From Phycisphaerae bacterium (GTDB lineage: Bacteria; Planctomycetota; Phycisphaerae; Sedimentisphaerales; Anaerohalosphaeraceae): DNA of 64,000 nt. Both the position numbers and the translations under genes were made by a program. The notes below the pieces were generated by a model. It ran no database searches. It worked only from the letters and a program-made list of their open reading frames with translations, and was not told the origin of the DNA. Where the stretch lies: positions 1 through 64,000 of the forward strand of contig JACZKQ010000147.1 of the NCBI GenBank assembly GCA_014859965.1, read 5' to 3'. Shown piece after piece: positions 44,972 through 53,222 of this stretch; the first letter of the stretch is position 1; each line of letters begins with the position of its first letter.

Positions 44972-46702
44972 TTACCGCTGGTTCTTTTCGAGATAGGTCA
45001 ATGTCTTCTCCATGATCTCGCGGAAGACCGGGGCCGCCACACGTCCCCCGCTGTAGCCCTTGCCAAGCGCTTTGTTGGGCTTGCGTATCGTTACCAATGT
45101 CACTACCTGAGGCACGTCCGCAGGCGCCCCGCCCACAAAAGACGCCGTATAATTGACCGTGTCGTACTTGCCGTTGGTCGCAATGTTCGCCGTACCCGTT
45201 TTACCCCATGTCTGCCATTTCTCCAGGGCCGCTTCCTTGCCCGTCCCCTCGTTGACCACGTTGGTTAACGCCTCCCGAACGACCCATTCCGCCACTTCCT
45301 GTTTGATCAGATGCCCTGCCAGATTCGCCCGCCGGCTGACTTGTGTCACCTCACCTTTATCGTCCACTACTGCCCGCACCAGATGCGGCGTAACCGGACT
45401 GCCGCCGTTTGCCAGAATCGCGAACGCGCGGATGATCTGTAACGCCGTCACGCTGATCTCGTGCCCGTATGGAATGCGCGTAATCGTATACGACGACCAC
45501 TCGTTTGTGGGCCGCAGGCTGCCCGCATCCTCACCCGGCAGGTCCACGCCCGTAGGCTGCCCGAATCCGAACAACCGCACAACCTCATAAAGATTCTTTT
45601 GCCCCATCTTCTGGCCGATCTTCGCCATTCCGATATTGCTGGACTCCGTCAGAATCGCCTTTACTGTCATATTGCCGAAGCGATGCCCGGCCCATTCGCC
45701 GATGCGGTACTTCTCATAATAGCCATCCTCGCAGTAAATCCGGTCCGTTGTATGGAGAAGTCCCTTGTCCAGCGCCCCGGCCACGACGATCGGTTTGAAG
45801 ATACTGCCCGGCTCGAAAGGGTCTGTCAGCGCACGATTGCGCAGCCGGCCGATGTCAGCCTTGCCGAACTCCAGCGGATCGTAATCCGGCAGTGAGACCA
45901 GCGCCAGAATGGCCCCGGTCCACGGGTTCATCACGACCGCCGCCCCTGATTCCGCCTGATATGCCTGAACCTGCTTCATCAGCGCCGACCGCGCAAACTC
46001 CTGGATGGTCGAATCGATCGTCAGCACGATCGACGAGCCGTCGCGCGCCGCAACGCTCCGTTTTGTATCCATTCCGATAGGGTACCGGCGTTTGTCCACC
46101 AAAAAAACGTGATTGCCGCGCGACCCCTTCAGAAGGGATTCGTAGGACCGCTCCGCACCGGAAAGGCCGATCTTGTCGAAATCGTTCGGATCGGTATTGC
46201 CGCCGATGAAACCCACCACATGGGACGTCAGCGCGCCCATGGGATAGTAGCGGCGATATTGCGACTGGATGCCCACCCCGCGAAGGTTCGCCGCGACAAT
46301 CGCCTCCCGCTGTGCTTCGGTAATCCCCTCCTTAATCGCCACGAATCGCCGCGTCCGGCGTTCCGCGATCATATCGCAAATCTCCATCGCCCCCATTCCA
46401 AGAACATCCTGAAGCGCGCCCGCCGTTTCCATGACGTCGTCCCAGTGCCCCAGAACGCCCGGATCGATAAATACGGTCTGAATCTTATTGCTCGCCGCCA
46501 GAACCCGTCCGCCCACACCGCCGCTGTCCAGAATGCGCCCCCGCTGCGGCTCCTGTCGTGTGTACGCATGCAGCGACGAGTATGCTTCGTCCGCATAATA
46601 ATCGGCCTGACAGTGTTGAAGATAAAACAGGCGCCACCCCAGGAGGCCGAACACGACCACCATCAGCACGTGAAGCACCACAATGAGAGGCTGCATCTTC
46701 AT
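44972..46702 (-). CDS. ftsI: division transpeptidase FtsI (PBP3)
   Basis: 576 residues. One membrane helix (IVVLHVLMVVVFGLLGW) is followed by the PBP dimerisation domain with RGRILDSGG and the transpeptidase domain. Active-site motifs are SIFK (Ser300, Lys303), SSN and KTGT (Lys501). It cross-links septal peptidoglycan. It lies 19 bases after an ftsL-like gene in the dcw-type cluster, which supports FtsI over a second PBP2. Confidence 0.92.
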   Translation of the reverse strand: MKMQPLIVVLHVLMVVVFGLLGWRLFYLQHCQADYYADEAYSSLHAYTRQEPQRGRILDSGGVGGRVLAASNKIQTVFIDPGVLGHWDDVMETAGALQDVLGMGAMEICDMIAERRTRRFVAIKEGITEAQREAIVAANLRGVGIQSQYRRYYPMGALTSHVVGFIGGNTDPNDFDKIGLSGAERSYESLLKGSRGNHVFLVDKRRYPIGMDTKRSVAARDGSSIVLTIDSTIQEFARSALMKQVQAYQAESGAAVVMNPWTGAILALVSLPDYDPLEFGKADIGRLRNRALTDPFEPGSIFKPIVVAGALDKGLLHTTDRIYCEDGYYEKYRIGEWAGHRFGNMTVKAILTESSNIGMAKIGQKMGQKNLYEVVRLFGFGQPTGVDLPGEDAGSLRPTNEWSSYTITRIPYGHEISVTALQIIRAFAILANGGSPVTPHLVRAVVDDKGEVTQVSRRANLAGHLIKQEVAEWVVREALTNVVNEGTGKEAALEKWQTWGKTGTANIATNGKYDTVNYTASFVGGAPADVPQVVTLVTIRKPNKALGKGYSGGRVAAPVFREIMEKTLTYLEKNQR

Positions 46703-46721
46703 TCGCAGTTTAGCAGACTCC

Positions 46722-46952
46722 TCAAGGAGTAATCTTTGTATTCTTTTCCACGTGTTCGCTGATCACGCTCGGATTCAGTAATTCTTCCAGGCTCAACTGC
46801 ATCTGACCTAACTGAAGGCGCAGATTGTCCTGCACCACGATGGCCTTGCGGCAGCGGAAGAACACGCGGCTGGACGACACCCGCATGTGAACGGTACCGA
46901 TCAGAACAGCCGTAAGGAAAAATATGATGAATATCAGTCTGGATCGCGACAT
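46722..46952 (-). CDS. ftsL: FtsL-like small bitopic membrane protein
   Basis: 76 residues. A basic start (SRSRL) and one membrane helix (IFIIFFLTAVLIGTVHMRV) precede a periplasmic heptad-rich stretch (VVQDNLRLQLGQMQLSLEELLNP), the FtsL layout. The ATG at 46952 is preferred over TTG at 46964. Sequence alone would not name it; its place directly ahead of ftsI in a cluster starting with mraZ-rsmH does. Confidence 0.65.
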   Translation of the reverse strand: MSRSRLIFIIFFLTAVLIGTVHMRVSSSRVFFRCRKAIVVQDNLRLQLGQMQLSLEELLNPSVISEHVEKNTKITP

Positions 46953-46973
46953 GAACCCCGGCAACGCCGGCCT

Positions 46974-47870
46974 TTATCGTTTGGGAAGTTTCAGGACCGT
47001 GCCCTCAACGATGTCGTCCGCATTGCGGATGTGCTCGCGGTTCAGCTTCAGAATCTCATCCACCCGCTTGACCGTCCCGAGATGTTTGCTGGATATCTGT
47101 GAAAGACTGTCACCCTTCTTGACAACGTACTGAATGGTGTCCGGGGCAGCATTGACCTTCGGCACTTCAACTTTCGGCGCCTGCACTTGCGATGCCTGGG
47201 CTTGGGATGCCTGGGCTTGGGATACCGGGACTTGAGGCGTCTCGTCGACATCCTTCTGCTTGCTGAACACGTCCTTGACTCTGTCCATCCACGTGTTCGC
47301 CTGCTCCACCGATTTGACCGGCACATCCGCCGTTATCGCCGGAGCGTCCACCGATTGCGGGTTGAGATCGGGAATCGCAAGAACTTGACCAATCTGAAGC
47401 GTATACGGCGCTTTGAGCCCGTTGGCCCTGGCAATCGCCTCAATCGCGGATTTCGTTTTGCCCGTTTCCGGTCCGTACACCAAAGAAGCAATCGTTGTCA
47501 GATATTCACCGGACTTGACCTGGTGACGGACCAGGCGGCGTTCAGGGACAACCGCCGACGGGATCGTCGCGCTTACTGCGGCGGCGTGCGCCATAGCGGT
47601 TTGCACGATTTCGGGCGGAAGATCCACCACCAACACTTCCGTGGGCGCCGGCACTTGCCGGGACGGTACACTCGCTGCCCGAGGCAGTGACACCTCGTTG
47701 ACAGGGCCTTCGAGGACGATGTTCGGCCTGGGCAAGAGCGCCACCGATGTTTCGACAGCGCCCTCGGCCTCCGACCCGTGAAAGACGTTCGGCAGCCCGT
47801 TCACCAGAAAGGCAATAATTACAATGAAAACAAGCCCGAGTAACAGGCCGACTTTGGCGTCAGCAGTCAT
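46974..47870 (-). CDS. membrane-anchored protein with two LysM domains
   Basis: 298 residues. An N-terminal helix (VGLLLGLVFIVIIAFLVNG) anchors it. LysM 1 lies near 120-170 (HQVKSGEYLTTIASLVYG to GQVLAIPDL) and LysM 2 near 248-298 (YVVKKGDSLSQISSKHLG to TVLKLPKR). Between them is a Gln/Ala/Val-rich repeat (SQAQASQAQASQVQA). LysM binds peptidoglycan glycan chains. It stands inside the dcw cluster, between rsmH and ftsL, so a cell-wall or division role is likely. AAAGGAG precedes the ATG by nine bases. Confidence 0.85.
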   Translation of the reverse strand: MTADAKVGLLLGLVFIVIIAFLVNGLPNVFHGSEAEGAVETSVALLPRPNIVLEGPVNEVSLPRAASVPSRQVPAPTEVLVVDLPPEIVQTAMAHAAAVSATIPSAVVPERRLVRHQVKSGEYLTTIASLVYGPETGKTKSAIEAIARANGLKAPYTLQIGQVLAIPDLNPQSVDAPAITADVPVKSVEQANTWMDRVKDVFSKQKDVDETPQVPVSQAQASQAQASQVQAPKVEVPKVNAAPDTIQYVVKKGDSLSQISSKHLGTVKRVDEILKLNREHIRNADDIVEGTVLKLPKR

Positions 47871-47886
47871 CTCTGAAACTCCTTTT

Positions 47887-48810
47887 TCAACTCATCCTTA
47901 AGCGTGCTATTCTCAGCTTGGCGCTTCGCGCCCTCGGGTTCTGCTTCACCTCGTCCTCCGCGGCAGTCATCGGCTTTTTCGTCAGGATTTCATAAATTCC
48001 TTTTGCCGCCTTTTCCCGAAAGTCCAACTTCACAATGCGGTCTTCCAGGCTGTGAAAACTGATCACCGCGATCAGCCCGCCGGGGTTAAGCAACCCGCTT
48101 CCCACCGAAAGCAGTGCTGTTAACGCCCCTAATTCGTCGTTGACGGCTATGCGCAGCGCCTGAAATGTACGCGTCGCCGGATGAATGCGGTATCTGTGGC
48201 CCCGCCCCCCTTGCCCCAGGGCCCTGCTGATGATCGCCGCCAGTTCACCGGTCGTTTCGATCCGGCGACCGGAGCGGCTCTGGACAATGAACCGGGCTAT
48301 CCTCCGTGACGCCCGGTCCTCACCGTATTGGAAGATCAAATCGGCCAGCGACTTCTCGTCATATCCGTTGACGATATCCGCCGCTGTCTGGTCCAGCCTG
48401 TCGTCCAGCCTCATATCCAGAGGCATGTTTTCCTGAAAACTCAGACCCCGCTGCGATTCGCCGAGCTGACCCGAGCAGAATCCGAGGTCCGCAAATATTA
48501 AATCAGCCTTGCGTATCCGGCAGGCCGCGGCCGTTTCCGCGATCCGCCGAAAGTTCTCACGCACCAGAACAATCCGGCACGCAAGGCTGCTCAGTCTCGT
48601 GCGGGCCCTTTCGATACACCCCTCATCGACGTCCAGCCCGAGCAGGAGTCCGTCAGGGCCCAACGCGCCGCCGAACAGAAGGCTGTGGCCTCCGTGCCCA
48701 ACTGTGGCATCGATCACCGTCCCGTCCCTGGGAACCTTGATCTGTTCGGCTAACCTGTCAACCAGCACAGGCGTATGTGAATTCGGCGAAGTCTCATCCA
48801 CACCATTCAC
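47887..48810 (-). CDS. rsmH: 16S rRNA (cytosine-1402 N4) methyltransferase
   Basis: 307 residues starting at GTG 48810. The family opening HTPVLVDRLAEQI, the AdoMet motif VIDATVGHGGHS, DLGFCSGQLGESQRGLSF (the DLGxSSxQ motif with Phe-Cys in place of Gly-Ser), and the C-terminal NPGGLIAVISFHSLEDRIVK are present. It modifies the ribosomal P site. It follows the 69-residue gene in the mraZ operon, as rsmH follows mraZ in most bacteria. Confidence 0.93.
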   Translation of the reverse strand: MNGVDETSPNSHTPVLVDRLAEQIKVPRDGTVIDATVGHGGHSLLFGGALGPDGLLLGLDVDEGCIERARTRLSSLACRIVLVRENFRRIAETAAACRIRKADLIFADLGFCSGQLGESQRGLSFQENMPLDMRLDDRLDQTAADIVNGYDEKSLADLIFQYGEDRASRRIARFIVQSRSGRRIETTGELAAIISRALGQGGRGHRYRIHPATRTFQALRIAVNDELGALTALLSVGSGLLNPGGLIAVISFHSLEDRIVKLDFREKAAKGIYEILTKKPMTAAEDEVKQNPRARSAKLRIARLRMS

Positions 48811-48852
48811 CGATTTCGTTATCTATCTTCACAGCCGCACTCATTGCGACCG

Positions 48853-49062
48853 TCATCCTGCCGCACTAATCACGCCGCGACCCGCCAGGCGATCTACATG
48901 CTCCGAAAACATCACTCCGGCAAACAGCGCACTGCTCCGCCTGAGTCGCTCCAGCCGCTCGTTGAGAACGTCGACTGAGGCCAAAGTCGCCTCATCCACC
49001 CGCCGGAGCCCTCGGAGGCTTTCCTGCACAACCTTCACATCATCCGTGTGTGTCGCCAACAT
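48853..49062 (-). CDS. 69-residue protein between mraZ and rsmH, unknown
   Basis: 69 residues from ATG 49062, starting 13 bases after mraZ ends. It is soluble and mostly helical, with a possible coiled coil (SLRGLRRVDEATLASVDVLNERLERL) and a C-terminal RGVISAAG. I do not recognise it. mraZ normally precedes rsmH directly, so this gene is an insertion in the conserved order. A longer frame to 49200 overlaps mraZ and is not supported. Confidence 0.55.
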   Translation of the reverse strand: MLATHTDDVKVVQESLRGLRRVDEATLASVDVLNERLERLRRSSALFAGVMFSEHVDRLAGRGVISAAG

Positions 49063-49075
49063 GCTTAACCCCTTA

Positions 49076-49555
49076 TCAAACGTCAAGTTCACGACTTTGT
49101 TTCTGCAGTACCGACTGCCTGGCCTGCATGATCTGGCTTTGGAATTGATCGAGGTTGTCCTCCAGATACCTCTCCCAGTTCTCCGTATTCCAAAGCTCAA
49201 TGTGATCGCGCACCCCGACCAACGTCAGGTTACTCTCAAGCTTGGCCCGCTTTCGAAGCCGCTCGGAAAGCAGTAACCGCCCTTGCCGATCCAACTCAAC
49301 CTTGTTGGCCAGTGCGAAACTGAGCCGCTCATACGAAACGGCTTCGTCCGGAGCACCCATCCCTGGCGCACCGGCGAGGGCGATCTGCTGAAAAGACTTC
49401 TCGGGATAGAGGCAAAGAACACCATTTGCCCCCAACACCAGGTAAAAACTGCTGCCGTGCTCCTCCACGTCAATCTGTCCGCGGAGCTTGTTCGAGATGA
49501 ACAGTCGGTTCTTATCATCCAGCGTGTGTTCATATTCGCCTGTTAGCATCAGCAT
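49076..49555 (-). CDS. mraZ: transcriptional regulator MraZ
   Basis: 159 residues from ATG 49555; an ATG two codons later is possible. It opens with LTGEYEHTLDDKNRLFIS (the D-K-G/N-R MraZ repeat) and has the second repeat SFALANKVELDRQGRLLLSERLRKRAKL near 90-120. Two SpoVT/AbrB-like halves make the ring-shaped DNA-binding protein that controls its own operon. It is the first gene of mraZ-69aa-rsmH-LysM-ftsL-ftsI. See the promoter and repeats upstream. Confidence 0.93.
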   Translation of the reverse strand: MLMLTGEYEHTLDDKNRLFISNKLRGQIDVEEHGSSFYLVLGANGVLCLYPEKSFQQIALAGAPGMGAPDEAVSYERLSFALANKVELDRQGRLLLSERLRKRAKLESNLTLVGVRDHIELWNTENWERYLEDNLDQFQSQIMQARQSVLQKQSRELDV

Positions 49556-49563
49556 GATATATA

Positions 49564-49591
49564 TCCCACTGGCGTCCCACCGGGCCACCAA
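49564..49591 (-). promoter_or_regulatory. candidate MraZ operator (three 11-bp repeats)
   Basis: On the minus strand, TTGGTG, GTGGGA and GTGGGA start at exact 11-base steps (plus-strand TCCCAC at 49564 and 49575, CACCAA at 49586), between the mraZ promoter and its start codon. MraZ of E. coli and Mycoplasma binds TGGG-type repeats ahead of mraZ, at about 10-base spacing. Confidence 0.5.
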
Positions 49592-49601
49592 GTTATGGGA
49601 A

Positions 49602-49629
49602 ATCATACCACCTGATACCACTCTGTCAA
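49602..49629 (-). promoter_or_regulatory. promoter of the mraZ/dcw operon
   Basis: Read on the minus strand: TTGACA (49629-49624), 16-base spacer, TATGAT (49607-49602), close to the sigma-70 consensus. The transcript would start near 49595, about 40 bases ahead of mraZ. Confidence 0.75.
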
Positions 49630-49642
49630 CACAAAATCCCAT

Positions 49643-50031
49643 TTCGTCGAAAAAAAACCTTGTTTCAGTCCCCCCTTGATTCAGGACGCTGTAAGCCCTG
49701 TCAGATTACACCTACCACATCCTGCGTAAGATGGTCGCCCACAGGGGATATGTTGGGCCTACCCCCCTTGCAAAGCAGTAATTTGGCAGTCGTGCAGAAA
49801 CCAAGAGAAATTAAGGAAGTGATGCGTCCGATAACAGAAAAATCTGCGGCGAACCCTCAAAATGACAGTGGGCGATGGGAACCGAACCTAAGTAACTAAT
49901 CCTTTGCCGGTAACCTTCAAAAGTCGTATCTAAAAAAGACAGGGCCTGCACCGTTTGGTACAAGCCCCGTCTTGTTCTCTTTATTCAGGTGCTTACGGTA
50001 AAACGCTAAAACCCGAATATTTTCTGTGATG
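49643..50031. other. intergenic region between mraZ promoter and the large LamG gene
   Basis: About 390 bases. It holds the terminator at 49932-49973; the remaining 280 bases show no gene, repeat or RNA that I recognise. Confidence 0.5.
49932..49973 (-). terminator. terminator of the LamG gene pair
   Basis: On the minus strand, a 13-base stem with two mismatches (AAGACGGGGCTTG against CAGGCCCTGTCTT) is followed by a T run. It lies 60 bases after the 1040-residue gene. Confidence 0.7.
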
Positions 50032-53000
50032 TTACCACCTGTCGCACGGAATCAGGTTGCATTCCATCCAGCCTTGCATGAAAATTGCAAAGTCAGCCAA
50101 GTCAGTCACGCAGTCACCGTTCAGGTCATACTCAGGAAATTCGGAACAAACACCCGTTGCTCCTGTGTCTGCCACATAAATCGATGAAGCCTCGACAGGT
50201 GTTAGAGCATAGTTGTAGATCTTGACATCGTCAATTAAACCAGACCACGGATTTCCACCATTTGCCTCAGAGGAACCGATGACCAGAGTCGAGTCAGGCT
50301 TTCTTGCGAACGAGAAATTGCCCGAAACAGCAGGCTCGCCATTGATGTACATAATACCCCTGGTTCCGTCAAAGGTCGCAATGATATGTGTCCACTGATC
50401 GATATGATTGGACCATCCGCCGCTTGCAAGCTGACCGGCAGTCCACGACTGGAAGTAAATAGAGTCTCCGTTGAAGGAGCATTCCAGGTGCCAGTAGTTA
50501 TCGGTGTCATTCCATGCATCTCTCTTTCCAATGATACCCTGCCATGTAGCTCCTGTTCCTGTCCATTTAGCCCAGCAGGCTACTGAAAGCCTGTTGGTGA
50601 CCTCTGAGGGATTCCACCTTCCGATTTCAACAAAGTCACTGCTGGTTCCGCCAAATGAGTAGGCGCCGTCCCCGATTTTACCCTGCACGATCGAGACATT
50701 ACCGCGTGCCAATCCGTGATGTCCTTCGCCTGAGGAGTCCTCAACGAAATCAGGCTCACCGGCTTGACCTTTTGTATCGAACGTATAGTGAGCTACCATT
50801 CTTGCGACTTCGAGACGTGCGGCCCTGGAAGTTTTCGGACCCGATGGATTACTTGCGGTACAGGTGTACCTTCCACCCGAATCCTCAGCAACCACGATTT
50901 GGAGAGTCGCGGCCGTACCGATTATCTCGTCGCTGCCCTGTTTCTTCCATTCGTACGTGACGGGCTGAGTCTGTGAACTGACGTTGAACGTAAAGGAGAC
51001 AGTCTCGCCAACTCTGCCGAATGTATCGACGGGCTGAGCGACAACATCCGGAACCAGCTTGATAGCTTCAACATACCAGACATCACCTTTTTGAGTGATG
51101 CCGCCGTAACGTACATCGACACGCCAGTAGATTTCGTCTTCGTAGTTCAGGTCCGCAGCAGCAATAACGGCCTGCATATCGCTCACCGTTACATAAGGTT
51201 CTGCATTAGGATCATTGGCAACAGCCTCGTCCTTCGTCCAGATCACATCATAAGCGACCTGGCCGCCACACGGGCCCAGAACAGCCTTTTCCCAGGTGAG
51301 CGTCAGGTCAACGTCAGGATTGATCCAGCCGTTGCCGTCCTGAGCTGGTGAGTATTGGGGATCAGTTACTTTCCAGTCCGGGCCACCGAATAACACATTA
51401 TCCACGCGATGTTCGTTGGATACGCCGCCGGTGCGAGCGCCAAAGCCAAATCGGCCGACGAAGGGCGTATATCCCGTGACGGGGACTGCATCAAATAAAG
51501 TCTCGGGGAGACCGCCTTGTCGAGTCACCACCAACGTCAGTAGGTTCGAACGGAAAGATATGTCCACATGATGCCACCCGGTGCCTTCCATAGTAAATGA
51601 CGGGACAGCGGATGCAACGACGACATTGTTTAGTCGAATGTCGAAATAGTTGCCGCCGACTTGTGCTTCACCGCCATTGTCGTACAGGTCGATGCCAATC
51701 GAAAGCGACGCGGCGCCGGGACCTGATTCGCCAAATATCGCCGTCGGGCCATAAACGCTGGAATTCAGAAGAGCGAAACTCAGCCCGTCGGCGCCGGTAG
51801 CATTAAGGGCCAGGAAATCAAACGAAACCTTGAAGTCCGCAACAGGATCGGTCGAGATCGGATCGAATATAACCGAACCGCTCAGGCTGCCGGCGTTCCG
51901 AGTAAGCCTCATCGAGCCGTCATGGACAGTGGCGTCGCCATTGACCGTGAAACCCGGGCCGCCGCCCTCAAAGTCGTAAAGCACGCTTTCGCCAGTGACG
52001 ATTGTCAAAACGGCTGAAGCCGAAGCAGTTTCACCCCAGGCGTTGGTAACAACACAGTAATAACTGCCTTCCGCGTCTGTAACGAGGGTATCGCCGATTT
52101 CACCATTAATGGCGCCATTGTCATCATACCACTGATAACTCAGATCGCCGCCATCGTCATTGATACCGCTTGTTGCTGTGACTGAAAAAGCACCCAGACA
52201 ACCACCGGGGCCAACTGACACACTAACAGGATCGCCTGTAACAATCGGAGCCATTCTCATGCTGTCGAACATAAACATTGCACCGAGAACATTGTTGGGC
52301 TCTGCAACAGTGTCGATGCGAACGAAGTACCTTGTGTCGTTAATCAGGGCGCCACCGGCAATTGCATCAAGAGAAACCGAAGTTCCGTTGACCGTGGCGA
52401 CAAGATATTCGCCCTTATTGTTAGGATCACCGACTTGGGGCGAAGTCCCGAAGTACACATTGAACTGGCTGCCGCCCAGCGGATTGGTCCATGAAAGAGT
52501 TTCGCCGGCAAGAGGAACATCACCTGCATATGCCGCCGGAGAATTGACAATAAGCGGCAATGAAAGATCTCCATCAGCGATGAAAACGGCATCGTTTTCA
52601 TTCGATGACATTGCGTATCTTACCTCGAGGAAATCTCCGCCGCCTTGTTCGTAGAACAGCACTTCGATAAGGTGTGGACCGGCGCTGAGAGCTATAGGAG
52701 CAACTGTCTTTCCAAATCCGGGATCGGGAGGAGCTGCACCTTCGCCGCCATGCAGGCCATCAAAATTTGCAACAAGAACGCCGTCGACAAAAATGATAAT
52801 ACCATCGTCGCCATCGCCCCAGAAGCTGTAGTTTCCTGCTGTCGCGATATTGAGAATGGCAATCTGCCGATACGTGTAGGTTTCGGCCCAATCATTCGAC
52901 GGGCCGACTTTGAAGTTGTTCAGTTCGCCGAATGGCCCAACATTAAGCTCGCCATCGGGAGCAGGAACGGTTAACCAATCAATTGCCCGCAATGCCGGAT

Positions 53001-53154
53001 CGGGATTGCCATCACCATTCGCGTCGACATAAAACTCTCCTTCTCCAATTGGTGCAATAACATGGCCCCACAGTTCATAATAAACTGCGGCTTTGACAGG
53101 AACAACCATCAGACCTAAACATAAAACCATAACTAACAGTAATACTCTATTCAT
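50032..53154 (-). CDS. large secreted PA14-like/Ig/lectin-like/LamG protein with dockerin-like end
   Basis: 1040 residues. A signal peptide (VLLLVMVLCLGLMVVPVKA) starts a chain of modules: PA14-like (about 25-190), Fn3-like (about 205-300), Ig-like (about 305-390), a legume-lectin-like module from VLYDFEGGGPGFTVNG to RVDNVLF (about 393-595), another Fn3-like (about 600-710), Ig-like (about 712-800) and LamG (about 805-1000). The end has one EF-hand-like dockerin repeat, DLNGDCVTDLADFAIFMQGW. It is a surface or secreted carbohydrate-binding protein with no visible catalytic site. GGAGGAC precedes the ATG by eight bases. Confidence 0.8.
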   Translation of the reverse strand: MNRVLLLVMVLCLGLMVVPVKAAVYYELWGHVIAPIGEGEFYVDANGDGNPDPALRAIDWLTVPAPDGELNVGPFGELNNFKVGPSNDWAETYTYRQIAILNIATAGNYSFWGDGDDGIIIFVDGVLVANFDGLHGGEGAAPPDPGFGKTVAPIALSAGPHLIEVLFYEQGGGDFLEVRYAMSSNENDAVFIADGDLSLPLIVNSPAAYAGDVPLAGETLSWTNPLGGSQFNVYFGTSPQVGDPNNKGEYLVATVNGTSVSLDAIAGGALINDTRYFVRIDTVAEPNNVLGAMFMFDSMRMAPIVTGDPVSVSVGPGGCLGAFSVTATSGINDDGGDLSYQWYDDNGAINGEIGDTLVTDAEGSYYCVVTNAWGETASASAVLTIVTGESVLYDFEGGGPGFTVNGDATVHDGSMRLTRNAGSLSGSVIFDPISTDPVADFKVSFDFLALNATGADGLSFALLNSSVYGPTAIFGESGPGAASLSIGIDLYDNGGEAQVGGNYFDIRLNNVVVASAVPSFTMEGTGWHHVDISFRSNLLTLVVTRQGGLPETLFDAVPVTGYTPFVGRFGFGARTGGVSNEHRVDNVLFGGPDWKVTDPQYSPAQDGNGWINPDVDLTLTWEKAVLGPCGGQVAYDVIWTKDEAVANDPNAEPYVTVSDMQAVIAAADLNYEDEIYWRVDVRYGGITQKGDVWYVEAIKLVPDVVAQPVDTFGRVGETVSFTFNVSSQTQPVTYEWKKQGSDEIIGTAATLQIVVAEDSGGRYTCTASNPSGPKTSRAARLEVARMVAHYTFDTKGQAGEPDFVEDSSGEGHHGLARGNVSIVQGKIGDGAYSFGGTSSDFVEIGRWNPSEVTNRLSVACWAKWTGTGATWQGIIGKRDAWNDTDNYWHLECSFNGDSIYFQSWTAGQLASGGWSNHIDQWTHIIATFDGTRGIMYINGEPAVSGNFSFARKPDSTLVIGSSEANGGNPWSGLIDDVKIYNYALTPVEASSIYVADTGATGVCSEFPEYDLNGDCVTDLADFAIFMQGWMECNLIPCDRW

Positions 53155-53222
53155 TTCTTGGTCCTCCAGTTCTTTAATAGAATCCTATATAAACTTAAAC
53201 CTCTCAGATAGTTTTACTATTG

